From contig OY969912.1 in the NCBI GenBank assembly GCA_963704505.1, positions 1,550,001-1,614,000 on the forward strand: DNA of 64,000 nucleotides. Reading direction: 5' to 3'. Below the pieces are notes generated by a model, which saw only the letters and a list, made by a program, of their open reading frames with translations, was not told the DNA's origin and ran no database searches. The DNA comes from VRUE01 sp963704505. GTDB taxonomy: Bacteria; Actinomycetota; Thermoleophilia; Solirubrobacterales; 70-9. A program made the translations under genes and the position numbers. Numbering within the stretch: position 1 is the first letter of the stretch; each line of letters starts with the position of its first letter. This document shows positions 46,242 to 54,405 of the stretch, piece by piece.

Positions 46242-46330
46242 AGGCGTTTGAGTAGGCCCAAGCGCCCCACAGCGGCCTTTCGCCACGCAGACTAATTTGC
46301 TTAGCGGACCGGACCCCCGGCCCGCTTTTT
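46242..46330 (+). ncRNA. Candidate small RNA or attenuated leader ahead of the primary sigma factor gene
   Basis: From the expected transcription start near 46242 to the T5 run at 46330 the transcript would be about 90 nt. It contains a first hairpin GGCGTTTG/CAAGCGCC (8 bp, one U-G, loop AGTAGGCC) and ends with a terminator hairpin (46304-46325: GCGG-A-CCGG, ACCC loop, CCGG-C-CCGC, then TTTTT). It matches no family I can name. Alternatives are an attenuator of the sigma factor gene or a sRNA; no coding frame with a ribosome site is visible. Confidence 0.45.
46304..46330 (+). terminator. Intrinsic terminator before the sigma factor gene
   Basis: The two-part stem GCGG-A-CCGG / CCGG-C-CCGC (one A/C mismatch) has an ACCC loop followed directly by five T. 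A second, weaker promoter-like stretch (CTATAT near 46353) would then be needed for the sigma gene. Confidence 0.7.
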
Positions 46331-46409
46331 ATGCGACTTTCGGCACGCGGTGGTCTATATGGCCACATGACTTATTCACGCAGCCAAACTGACGAGGTAG
46401 AGGAACAGG

Positions 46410-47516
<1,107 letters not shown>

Positions 47517-47522
47517 GTTAGC

Positions 47523-47582
47523 GGGGATCGGGTACCGCCCTACGCTTGCGCAACAGCGCTCGCCGGGCGGCACCCGATCCCC
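47523..47582 (+). terminator. 18-bp hairpin after the sigma factor gene (terminator without T-run)
   Basis: Arms 47523-47540 and 47565-47582 pair over 18 positions with one A/C mismatch, with a 24-nt loop that holds its own GCGC-AACA-GCGC mini-hairpin. It starts 6 nt after the sigma factor stop, consistent with termination before the pilus operon; no T-run follows. Confidence 0.7.
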
Positions 47583-47686
47583 TCCACTCATGCGTAATCC
47601 CCGCTTCCGAAGCGGGAGACGCATGAACCGGGGCTTGCAGCGAAGCCTTTAGGCAACGGGCATCACGGCCGATAGAGGCTGTGATG
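47583..47686 (+). promoter_or_regulatory. Structured leader of the type IV pilus (pilT-like) operon, candidate riboswitch
   Basis: Three successive hairpins lie before the start. (1) TCATGCGT/ACGCATGA (47588-47595 with 47619-47626) encloses CCCGCTT/AAGCGGG. (2) GGCTT/AAGCC (47632-47636 with 47643-47647). (3) CATCACGGCC/GGCTGTGATG (47661-47670 with 47677-47686, one G-U). Hairpin 3 pairs the GTG and ATG start candidates and has the Shine-Dalgarno AGAGG at its loop edge. The leader shares a 19-nt block (47622-47640) and the 11-nt GCCGATAGAGG (47668-47678) with the pilM leader. Translation control is implied; the ligand is unknown. Confidence 0.6.
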
Positions 47687-48802
47687 TTTGACATCGATTC
47701 AGCACTCCGAACCCTGATCGAGCGGGAGGGGTCCGACCTTCACCTCAAGGTCGACTCGCCCCCGATCGCCCGCCTGCACGGCGAACTCGCCCACCTCGAG
47801 GGCCACGGCGTGCTTGCCGCCGAGGACACCGAGGCCGCGTTCAAAACGATCGCCGAGCCGCGCTCCATGGCCGAGTTCGAGGAGGACGGCGAGGCCGACT
47901 TCTCCTACGAGCTGGTCGGGATCTCTCGCTTCAGGGTCAACGCCTTCAAACAGCGGGGGACGATCTCGATCGTCTGCCGCGCGATCCCCTTCGAAATCCG
48001 TTCGATCGACGATCTCGGCCTGCCCGAGGTCGTTCGCACCCTGGCCGAGGAGCAGCGCGGGATCGTTCTCGTCACCGGCACCACCGGCTCGGGCAAGAGC
48101 ACGACGCTGGCGGCGATGATCGATCACATCAACAAGACCCGGGCGCGTCACATCGTCACGCTCGAGGACCCGATCGAGTACCTGCACTCCGACAAGCGGT
48201 CGATCGTCAACCAGCGCGAAGTCGGCTCCGACACGGTCAGCTTCGGCCGCGCGATGCGCAGGGTCCTGCGCCAGGACCCCGATGTGATCCTGATCGGCGA
48301 GATGCGCGACGAGGAGACCGTCCGCACGGCCCTCTCCGCCGCCGAGACCGGCCACCTCGTCCTCTCCACCGTCCACACCCTGGACGCGACCGAGACGATC
48401 AACCGGATCATCGACTTCTTCCCGCCCCACCTGCAGCAGCAGGCACGGGTGATGCTCTCGGCGACCCTGAGGGGGGCGATCGCCCAGCGATTGGTTCCCG
48501 ACGTGACCGGCGACGGTCGCGTGCCGGCGTCCGAGATCCTCGTGGTCACCGGCCGGGTCCAGGACCTGATCCTCAACCCGGAGGAAACGGGAAAGATCAC
48601 CGAGGTCATCGCCGACGGCGAGTTCTACGGGATGCGGACCTTCGATCAGTCGCTGCTCGGGTACGTGATGGAAGGCAAGATCTCCGAAGAGGTGGCCCTC
48701 GACGCCGCCTCCAGCCCGCATGACTTCCAGCTGATGCTGGCCGCCGGCGGCCAGCGCGCCAGCGGCATCGAGCAGCTTGGGCAGGAGGCGACGGCCCGAT
48801 GA
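47684..48802 (+). CDS. PilT/PilU-like pilus ATPase 1
   Basis: The 372-residue ATPase (start ATG 47684; GTG 47681 possible) has the PilT fold: SDLHLKVDSPPIARLHGELAHL at the N-terminus, Walker A GTTGSGKSTT (about residue 132), Asp box TLEDPIEYLH, Walker B VILIGEMRDEE and His box LVLSTVHTLDATETINRIID. The C-terminal AIRNLIRE motif of canonical PilT is replaced by VQDLILNPEETGK, so it is more PilU-like or specialised. It opens the plus-strand pilus operon. Both start codons sit in a leader hairpin. Confidence 0.9.
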   Translation: MFDIDSALRTLIEREGSDLHLKVDSPPIARLHGELAHLEGHGVLAAEDTEAAFKTIAEPRSMAEFEEDGEADFSYELVGISRFRVNAFKQRGTISIVCRAIPFEIRSIDDLGLPEVVRTLAEEQRGIVLVTGTTGSGKSTTLAAMIDHINKTRARHIVTLEDPIEYLHSDKRSIVNQREVGSDTVSFGRAMRRVLRQDPDVILIGEMRDEETVRTALSAAETGHLVLSTVHTLDATETINRIIDFFPPHLQQQARVMLSATLRGAIAQRLVPDVTGDGRVPASEILVVTGRVQDLILNPEETGKITEVIADGEFYGMRTFDQSLLGYVMEGKISEEVALDAASSPHDFQLMLAAGGQRASGIEQLGQEATAR

Positions 48803-49401
48803 GGGATCGCATCAACAACGACCCGAAAATGCAGGTCGGCATCGTCGCGATCCTGCTTCTGGTGGGCGTCTTCTTTTTCATCAGCAAAACGGGGGGCGGC
48901 AGCGAAGCGGAAGAAGCGGCGTCCGAAGTCCCGGTCGGCGCGGTCGAATCGGAAGCGACCGCGAGCGTCGAATCGGTCCCGGTCGAAGGCGGCACGACCG
49001 CCAAGGCGACCCCTTCCGTGATCCCCAGCACCCTTGAAGCCCCGCCCGCGCCGAAGCCGGTGACGGCTGCCTACCGAAATGGCCAGACCGTGGTCCTGCT
49101 GATCGTCCACGACGGCGGCATCGACGACGACCTCGTCAAGAGCTCGGTCGACGCCCTGTCCGGAATGCCCGACGTCACGACCTTCGTCGTGCCCGCCCCG
49201 CAGATCTACCGATACGCGGCGATCACCCTCGGGGTCGAAGTCTCGCGGGTGCCGGCCCTGGTCGTGATGCGCCCGAAGGACCTCAGCGGCGGCACGCCGC
49301 AGGCCTCCGTCACCTACGGCTTCCGCAGCCGCCAGAGCGTCGAACAGGCAGTCCACGACGCCCAGTACAACGGGCCGGCCGAGGCCTACCACCCGAACTG
49401 A
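48799..49401 (+). CDS. Membrane-anchored thioredoxin-fold-like protein within the pilus operon
   Basis: The 200-residue protein has one N-terminal transmembrane helix (about residues 13-29), an acidic linker of about 60 residues rich in Ala/Glu/Pro, and a C-terminal domain (about 90-190). That domain's order (GQTVVLLIVHDGGIDDDLVKSSVDALSGMPDVTTFVV...YAAITLGVEVSRVPALVVMRP) resembles a thioredoxin fold without the CxxC. The VSRVPALVVM segment recalls the cis-Pro loop. It overlaps the ATPase gene by 4 nt and touches pilB, so a pilus-assembly role is likely. The family is unnamed to me. Confidence 0.75.
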   Translation: MRDRINNDPKMQVGIVAILLLVGVFFFISKTGGGSEAEEAASEVPVGAVESEATASVESVPVEGGTTAKATPSVIPSTLEAPPAPKPVTAAYRNGQTVVLLIVHDGGIDDDLVKSSVDALSGMPDVTTFVVPAPQIYRYAAITLGVEVSRVPALVVMRPKDLSGGTPQASVTYGFRSRQSVEQAVHDAQYNGPAEAYHPN

Positions 49402-51239
49402 TGAGCGCCCTGGACCCGTATACGGAGCAGCTCCAGCCCGCGCCCGGCTACGACGCCTACGGGCAGGCGGCGACGGTTCCCGCCTCGCCGCCGGCCCCCG
49501 AGCCGGCGATCGCGGCCGTGCCCGGCATCCCCGGTCTGACCCCGCCCCTGCACCGGGGACACTCGCGCGGCCTGATCACCGACGTCCTGGTCGAACTCGG
49601 CTTCGTCGCACCGGAGACGATTCAGGCGGCGATCGAGGAAGGCCGCCTCGCCGGTCGCCCGCCCGAGGCGATCCTGCTCGAGAAAGGGCAGATCAGCAAC
49701 GACCAGCTGACCAGGGCGACCGCCGAGCGCTACGGCCTCGACCACGTCGACCTCTCGATCTACCAGGTGGACTTCGGTGCTGCCGCGCTCTTCCCGGTGA
49801 CCATGGCGCGTCGCTACAAGGCCGTGCCCGTCGGTTACCTCGACCAGCACACGCTGCTGGTCGCCACCGCCGATCCCGCCAACGTCCTTGCCGTCGATGA
49901 CGTCCAGATCGCCACCGGCCTCGACTGCCAGATCGCGGTCGCGACCGATGAGGACGTCGAGGCGCTTCTCTCCAGGCTGGGCACGCTCCAGAGCGCGGCC
50001 GCAGACGCGCTGATCGAGGAACACGACGCCCAGGAGGACGAAGAGGCTCAGGCCGCGAGCGGCGAAGACATGCAGGTCAGCGCCGCTGACGCGCCGGTGA
50101 TCAAGCTCGTCTACAGCGTTCTCGCGCAGGCGGTCAGCGAAGGCGCCTCCGACGTCCACCTCGAGCCGGAAGAGGGGGAGCTCCGGGTCCGCTTCCGCGT
50201 CGACGGCGTGCTCAAGGAAGCCGCCCACGTCCCGAAGCGCATGATCAGCGCGGTGATCTCGCGCCTGAAGATCATGAGCGAGCTCGACATCGCCGAGAAA
50301 CGGGTTCCGCAGGACGGCCGGATCAGCGTCAACGTCGAAGACCGCCGCGTCGACCTGCGCGTCACCACGCTGCCGACCCAGCGCGGCGAGGGGGCGACGA
50401 TCCGGATCCTCGACGAAACCAACGCCGACCGGTCGCTCGACGACCTCGGCATGGACGGCGGCGCCCGCAGCCGGTTCGAGGGCGCCTTCACGAGCGCCTA
50501 CGGCGCGGTGCTGGTGACCGGCCCGACCGGCTCGGGAAAGAGCACGACTCTCTACGCGGCGCTGAGCGAGCTGAACAGCGTCGAGAAGAAGATCATCACG
50601 ATCGAGGACCCGGTCGAGTACCGGATTCCCGGGATCAACCAGATCAACGTCAACCGCAAGGCCGGCCTGGACTTCGCCAGGGGCCTGCGCTCGATCCTGC
50701 GCGCCGACCCGGACATCGTGATGGTCGGCGAGATCCGCGACGCCGAGACGGCGCGGATCGCGATCGAGGCCGCGCTGACCGGCCACATGATGCTCTCGAC
50801 CCTTCACACCAACGATGCCCCGGGCGCCATCGCGCGCCTCAACGAGATGGGCATCGAGACCTTCCTGACCGCCTCGGCGGTGGACTGCGTCGTCGCCCAG
50901 CGCCTCTCCCGGCGCCTCTGTCAGCACTGCAAACGGGAGATGGTGATCCCCGGCGCCGCCCTGGTGGCGGCCGGGATCGAGGTCGAGGGCGACATGCAGG
51001 CCTTCGAGCCGGTCGGCTGCCCTCGCTGTGGCGACTCCGGTTACCGCGGCCGGGTGGGCATCTACTCGGTGATGGCCCTCAGCGAGAAGTTGAAAGAAAT
51101 GATCGTCAAAAACGCCCCCGAGCCCGAGCTCGCCTCCGTCGCTCGCGAAGAGGGGATGCTCACCCTTCGCGAGGACGGCGCCGACAAGGTCCGCGAAGGG
51201 TCTACCAGCCTCGAGGAGGTCCTACGTGTCACCGCCTGA
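49401..51239 (+). CDS. pilB: Pilus assembly ATPase PilB (GspE family)
   Basis: The 612-residue protein has the GspE N-terminal domain (about residues 55-200, LVELGFVAPETIQAAIEEGRLAGRPPEAILLEKG), an acidic hinge, then the ATPase core: Walker A GPTGSGKSTT (about 374), Asp box IEDPVEYR, Walker B IVMVGEIRDAETA and His box HMMLSTLHTNDAPGAI. The zinc-binding CQHCKREM...CPRCGDSGYRGRVGIYSVM follows. It polymerises pilins. It starts on the last base of the preceding gene. Confidence 0.95.
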   Translation: MSALDPYTEQLQPAPGYDAYGQAATVPASPPAPEPAIAAVPGIPGLTPPLHRGHSRGLITDVLVELGFVAPETIQAAIEEGRLAGRPPEAILLEKGQISNDQLTRATAERYGLDHVDLSIYQVDFGAAALFPVTMARRYKAVPVGYLDQHTLLVATADPANVLAVDDVQIATGLDCQIAVATDEDVEALLSRLGTLQSAAADALIEEHDAQEDEEAQAASGEDMQVSAADAPVIKLVYSVLAQAVSEGASDVHLEPEEGELRVRFRVDGVLKEAAHVPKRMISAVISRLKIMSELDIAEKRVPQDGRISVNVEDRRVDLRVTTLPTQRGEGATIRILDETNADRSLDDLGMDGGARSRFEGAFTSAYGAVLVTGPTGSGKSTTLYAALSELNSVEKKIITIEDPVEYRIPGINQINVNRKAGLDFARGLRSILRADPDIVMVGEIRDAETARIAIEAALTGHMMLSTLHTNDAPGAIARLNEMGIETFLTASAVDCVVAQRLSRRLCQHCKREMVIPGAALVAAGIEVEGDMQAFEPVGCPRCGDSGYRGRVGIYSVMALSEKLKEMIVKNAPEPELASVAREEGMLTLREDGADKVREGSTSLEEVLRVTA

Positions 51240-52386
51240 TTTCGATTTCGCCGGCGTCCTGCGCCGAATGGTTGAAGTGAACGCCTCCGATATCCACCTC
51301 ACGGCCGGCTTCCCGCCCGCGCTCAGGGAAAAGGGCCGGATCCTGCCGATGGAGGGTTTCCCCGTCCTCACCGGACAGGAGACGCGCGACGTCGTCTACG
51401 GCATCCTCAACGACGACCAGCGCAAACGCTTCGAGAACGACAAACAGCTCGACTTCGCCTACGCGATCCCCCAGGTTGCCCGCTTCCGCGTCAACTGCTT
51501 CTTCCAGCGCGGATCGGTGAGCGCCGCCTTCCGGCTGGTGCCGCACGGAATCCCCGACCTGGACAGCCTCAAAGTCCCGCAGGTCCTGCGCGAGCTGACC
51601 GCGAAACCGCGCGGCTTCGTCCTCGTCACCGGCCCCACCGGCTCGGGCAAGAGCACGACGCTGGCGGCGATGATCGACGTGATCAACAACGAGAAAAACG
51701 ATCACATCCTGACCATCGAGGACCCGATCGAGTTCCTCCACCAGCACAAGAACTCGATTGTCAACCAGCGTGAGATCGGCTCTGACGCCCCCGACTTCGC
51801 AATGGGCCTGCGCGCCGCCCTCCGAGAGGACCCCGACGTGATCCTCGTCGGCGAGATGCGCGACCGCGAGACGATCTCCACCGCGCTGACCGCGGCCGAG
51901 ACAGGGCACCTCGTATTCGCCACCCTGCACACCCAGTCGACCGCGCAGACGGTCGACCGGATCATCGACGTGTTCCCGCCCGAGCAGCAGGCGCAGGTGC
52001 GGACCCAGCTGTCGATCGCGCTGCAGGGGATCGTCACCCAGCAGCTACTGCCCACCTCCGACGGATTGGGCCGCGTCGTCGCGTCGGAGGTGCTGATCCC
52101 GACCCCGGCGATCCGCAACCTTGTGCGCGAGGGCAAAACACACCAGATCTACGCCGCGGTGCAGACCTCGGGAGCGGTCGGTATGCAGACGATGGACGCC
52201 GACCTCGCCCGGCTCGCCCGCGAAGGGACGATCACCCGCTCGATCGCCGAACAGCGCGCCTCGGTCCCGGAGGAGCTGACCCGCCTGCTCGGCCCGCTCA
52301 GCCAGTCCTACGACTACACGGCAAACCCCCCCTACGGGAACGGCACACCGGCCTCCGCCGCGCCGGCGTACACGCAGGGCGGCTAA
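51226..52386 (+). CDS. pilT: Pilus retraction ATPase PilT
   Basis: The 386-residue protein (GTG start overlapping pilB by 14 nt) has the full PilT set: NASDIHLTAGFPPALR, Walker A GPTGSGKSTT (about 136), ILTIEDPIEFLH, VILVGEMRDRETI, HLVFATLHTQSTAQTVDRIID, and the canonical retraction motif AIRNLVREGKTHQIYAAVQT. A Pro/Ala/Tyr tail of about 35 residues follows. This is the orthodox PilT in a locus that also has the divergent paralogue at 47684. Confidence 0.95.
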   Translation: MSPPDFDFAGVLRRMVEVNASDIHLTAGFPPALREKGRILPMEGFPVLTGQETRDVVYGILNDDQRKRFENDKQLDFAYAIPQVARFRVNCFFQRGSVSAAFRLVPHGIPDLDSLKVPQVLRELTAKPRGFVLVTGPTGSGKSTTLAAMIDVINNEKNDHILTIEDPIEFLHQHKNSIVNQREIGSDAPDFAMGLRAALREDPDVILVGEMRDRETISTALTAAETGHLVFATLHTQSTAQTVDRIIDVFPPEQQAQVRTQLSIALQGIVTQQLLPTSDGLGRVVASEVLIPTPAIRNLVREGKTHQIYAAVQTSGAVGMQTMDADLARLAREGTITRSIAEQRASVPEELTRLLGPLSQSYDYTANPPYGNGTPASAAPAYTQGG

Positions 52387-52389
52387 GCC

Positions 52390-53634
52390 ATGGCCGGCTC
52401 GACGACATTCGCCTTCCGCGCGATGGACCTCGCTGGGGCCTCCTCCGCGGGTGAGATCGACGCTGACTCCAAGGGGCAGGTCTCCGAGCGCCTTCGCGAG
52501 CGCGGCCTGATCGTCCTCGACGTCACCGAGAAGCGCGAGGCGTTCAAGATCGAGGACATCTTCACCAAATGGCAAGGCGTCGACCTGCGTGAGCTCGCCG
52601 TTTTCTCGCGCCAGTTCGCGACCCTCGTCGCATCGGGCATGCCGATGCTCCGCACACTCCACACCCTCGAGGAACAGACCCAGGACGAACAGATCAAAGA
52701 GGCGATCGCCGGCGTGCGGGATGACGTCGAGGCCGGCTCGAGCCTCGAGCAGGCGATGGAGCGCCACCCGAAGGTCTTCGACCGCCTGTTCAGGGCGATG
52801 GTCCGCTCGGGCGAGCAGTCGGGTCGCCTCGAGGAGGCGCTCGACAGGGTCGCCTTCCAGGTCGAGAAATCCGACGCGCTGCGCCGTCAGGTGAAATCGG
52901 CGCTGATGTACCCGGCACTCGTGTTCGGGTTCGCCGCGGTCGTGCTGATCGCGATCGTCGCCTTCGTGATCCCGATCTTCGTCAAGATCTTCGAAGAACT
53001 CGGAGAAGAAAACCCCGAAGAAAAGGTCGGCCTGCCGCTGCCGACCCAGGTCTGCGTCACCGCGTCCAACATCCTTACCGGCTACTGGTTCATCCTCATT
53101 CCCGGCCTGATCGCCCTTGGGTACGGATTCGCCAAATGGAAGAAGACCGACCGTGGCCACGAGTGGTGGGACAAATTCAAACTGAAGCTGCCGGCGAAAA
53201 TCGGCGACGTGATCCAGAAGGTCGCCCTGGCGCGCTGGTCACGGACCTTCTCCGGCTCGGTCGCCTCCGGCGTCCCGATGCTCCAGTCGATCAAGCTGAC
53301 CGGTGAGACCGCGGGCAACATAGTCGTCGAACAGGCAATGGACGACGTCTACGCCTCCGTGAAGCGCGGGGGGTCGCTGGCCGGGCCGATCGAGTCGAAC
53401 TCGATCTTCCCGCCGATGGTCGGCCACATGGTCGCGGTCGGCGAGGAGACCGGCCAGCTCGAGCACATGCTCGGGAAGATCGCCGACTTCTACGAGGCCG
53501 AGGTCGACGCCAAGGTCAAGGCGCTGACCGCGCTGATCGAGCCGTTGATGATCGTCTTCGTCGGCGGCATAGTGGGTTTCATCGTGATCTCGATGTACCT
53601 GCCGATGTTCAGCATCTACGAACACATCCGCTGA
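52390..53634 (+). CDS. pilC: Pilus inner-membrane platform protein PilC (GspF family)
   Basis: The 414-residue protein has the GspF/PilC duplicated fold: an N-terminal FRAMDLAGASSAGEIDADSK, then LAVFSRQFATLVASGMPMLRTLHTL in the first repeat and RWSRTFSGSVASGVPMLQSIKLTGE in the second, with three transmembrane helices (about 172-192, 222-242 and 380-400). It seats the PilB/PilT motors. It begins 4 nt after pilT. Confidence 0.95.
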   Translation: MAGSTTFAFRAMDLAGASSAGEIDADSKGQVSERLRERGLIVLDVTEKREAFKIEDIFTKWQGVDLRELAVFSRQFATLVASGMPMLRTLHTLEEQTQDEQIKEAIAGVRDDVEAGSSLEQAMERHPKVFDRLFRAMVRSGEQSGRLEEALDRVAFQVEKSDALRRQVKSALMYPALVFGFAAVVLIAIVAFVIPIFVKIFEELGEENPEEKVGLPLPTQVCVTASNILTGYWFILIPGLIALGYGFAKWKKTDRGHEWWDKFKLKLPAKIGDVIQKVALARWSRTFSGSVASGVPMLQSIKLTGETAGNIVVEQAMDDVYASVKRGGSLAGPIESNSIFPPMVGHMVAVGEETGQLEHMLGKIADFYEAEVDAKVKALTALIEPLMIVFVGGIVGFIVISMYLPMFSIYEHIR

Positions 53635-53935
53635 GCGTCCTTTCTCACCACCGGGCGGTGGACCGATCACCCGAACCAGTCCGGATTGCCCTGGACGGGT
53701 GTACGTCCGATCGCCGCAGAAAGGCGGTACCCGATCTCCCTCGCTCACCATTTTTGAGGAGTGGGGTACTCGCATTTTCCCCGCTCACAAGCGAGATTCG
53801 GCCAGATTGAGAAATTGAACTGTGCAGAGCTAAAGGGTTCCGACGGGGCGCCGATGAGGGTTGAGTAACTGCCAGTGCTTCGGTGCCAAAAGCCCGGGCA
53901 ATGGCGCAAACGATAGGTCCAATTAGGAGGTACCT
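53635..53935 (+). promoter_or_regulatory. Leader region of the major prepilin gene
   Basis: This 301-nt gap has no open frame I can support. Features: GTACCC...GGGGTAC and CTCGC...GCGAG inverted repeats (53727-53790), which may terminate pilC transcripts; a foldable element with outer stem GCGCCG/TGGCGC (53848-53853 with 53902-53907), inner TGCC/GGCA and a GTGC-TTCG-GTGC tetraloop hairpin; a GATAGG sequence (53912-53917); and a strong ribosome site TTAGGAGGT ending 6 nt before the ATG. No convincing promoter hexamers were found. Confidence 0.5.
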
Positions 53936-54400
53936 ATGTTGCTCCAGAACCTCCGGGCGCAAGTTGGAGCCCGGCTCAATGGTGATAGGGAGGCCGGTTT
54001 TACACTGATCGAGCTTCTCGTCGTCATGCTCATTCTCGGAATCCTGGCCGCGATCGCGCTGCCGGCTTTCTTCAACCAGAGGGATAAGGCCGGCGACGCC
54101 AAGGCCAAGGAGTACGCCCACTCCGCGCAGGTCGCGATGGAGACGTACGCCACCGAAAACGGTGGTAGCTACGTAGGCGCAGAAGTTGGTTCGGGTAAAA
54201 ACCTGAACAAAATCGAGCCCACGCTGAACAGCGCGGAACTCTCGCTGGGTACGCTCAGCTCTACCGGTTACGAAATCAAATCGAAATCGTCCACCGGAAA
54301 CTCGTTCAACATCAAAAATGAAGCGGGAACGCTGAAATTCGAATGCACCACCGAAAAAACCGGTGGGTGTCCCTCCGGCGGTAAATGGGATAAAGGCTAG
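53936..54400 (+). CDS. pilA: Type IV major prepilin
   Basis: The 154-residue protein has a 21-residue leader ending EAG and cut before Phe22: G/FTLIELLVVMLILGILAAIALPAFF, with Glu at mature position 5. This is the type IV prepilin signature. The globular part is short and hydrophilic (YAHSAQVAMETYATENGGSYVG), ending with one Cys pair (FECTTEKTGGCPSGGKW). The best ribosome site in the neighbourhood and position after pilC suggest it is the main subunit. Confidence 0.93.
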   Translation: MLLQNLRAQVGARLNGDREAGFTLIELLVVMLILGILAAIALPAFFNQRDKAGDAKAKEYAHSAQVAMETYATENGGSYVGAEVGSGKNLNKIEPTLNSAELSLGTLSSTGYEIKSKSSTGNSFNIKNEAGTLKFECTTEKTGGCPSGGKWDKG

Positions 54401-54405
54401 TCCCA

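Noticed and set aside
47583..47686. Standard class I c-di-GMP riboswitch (GEMM) before the pilus operon
   Set aside because: GGGAGACGCA slightly recalls the GGGACGCAAAGCC core, but the GGGCAAACC segment, GNRA loop and receptor are not found; kept instead as an unnamed motif.
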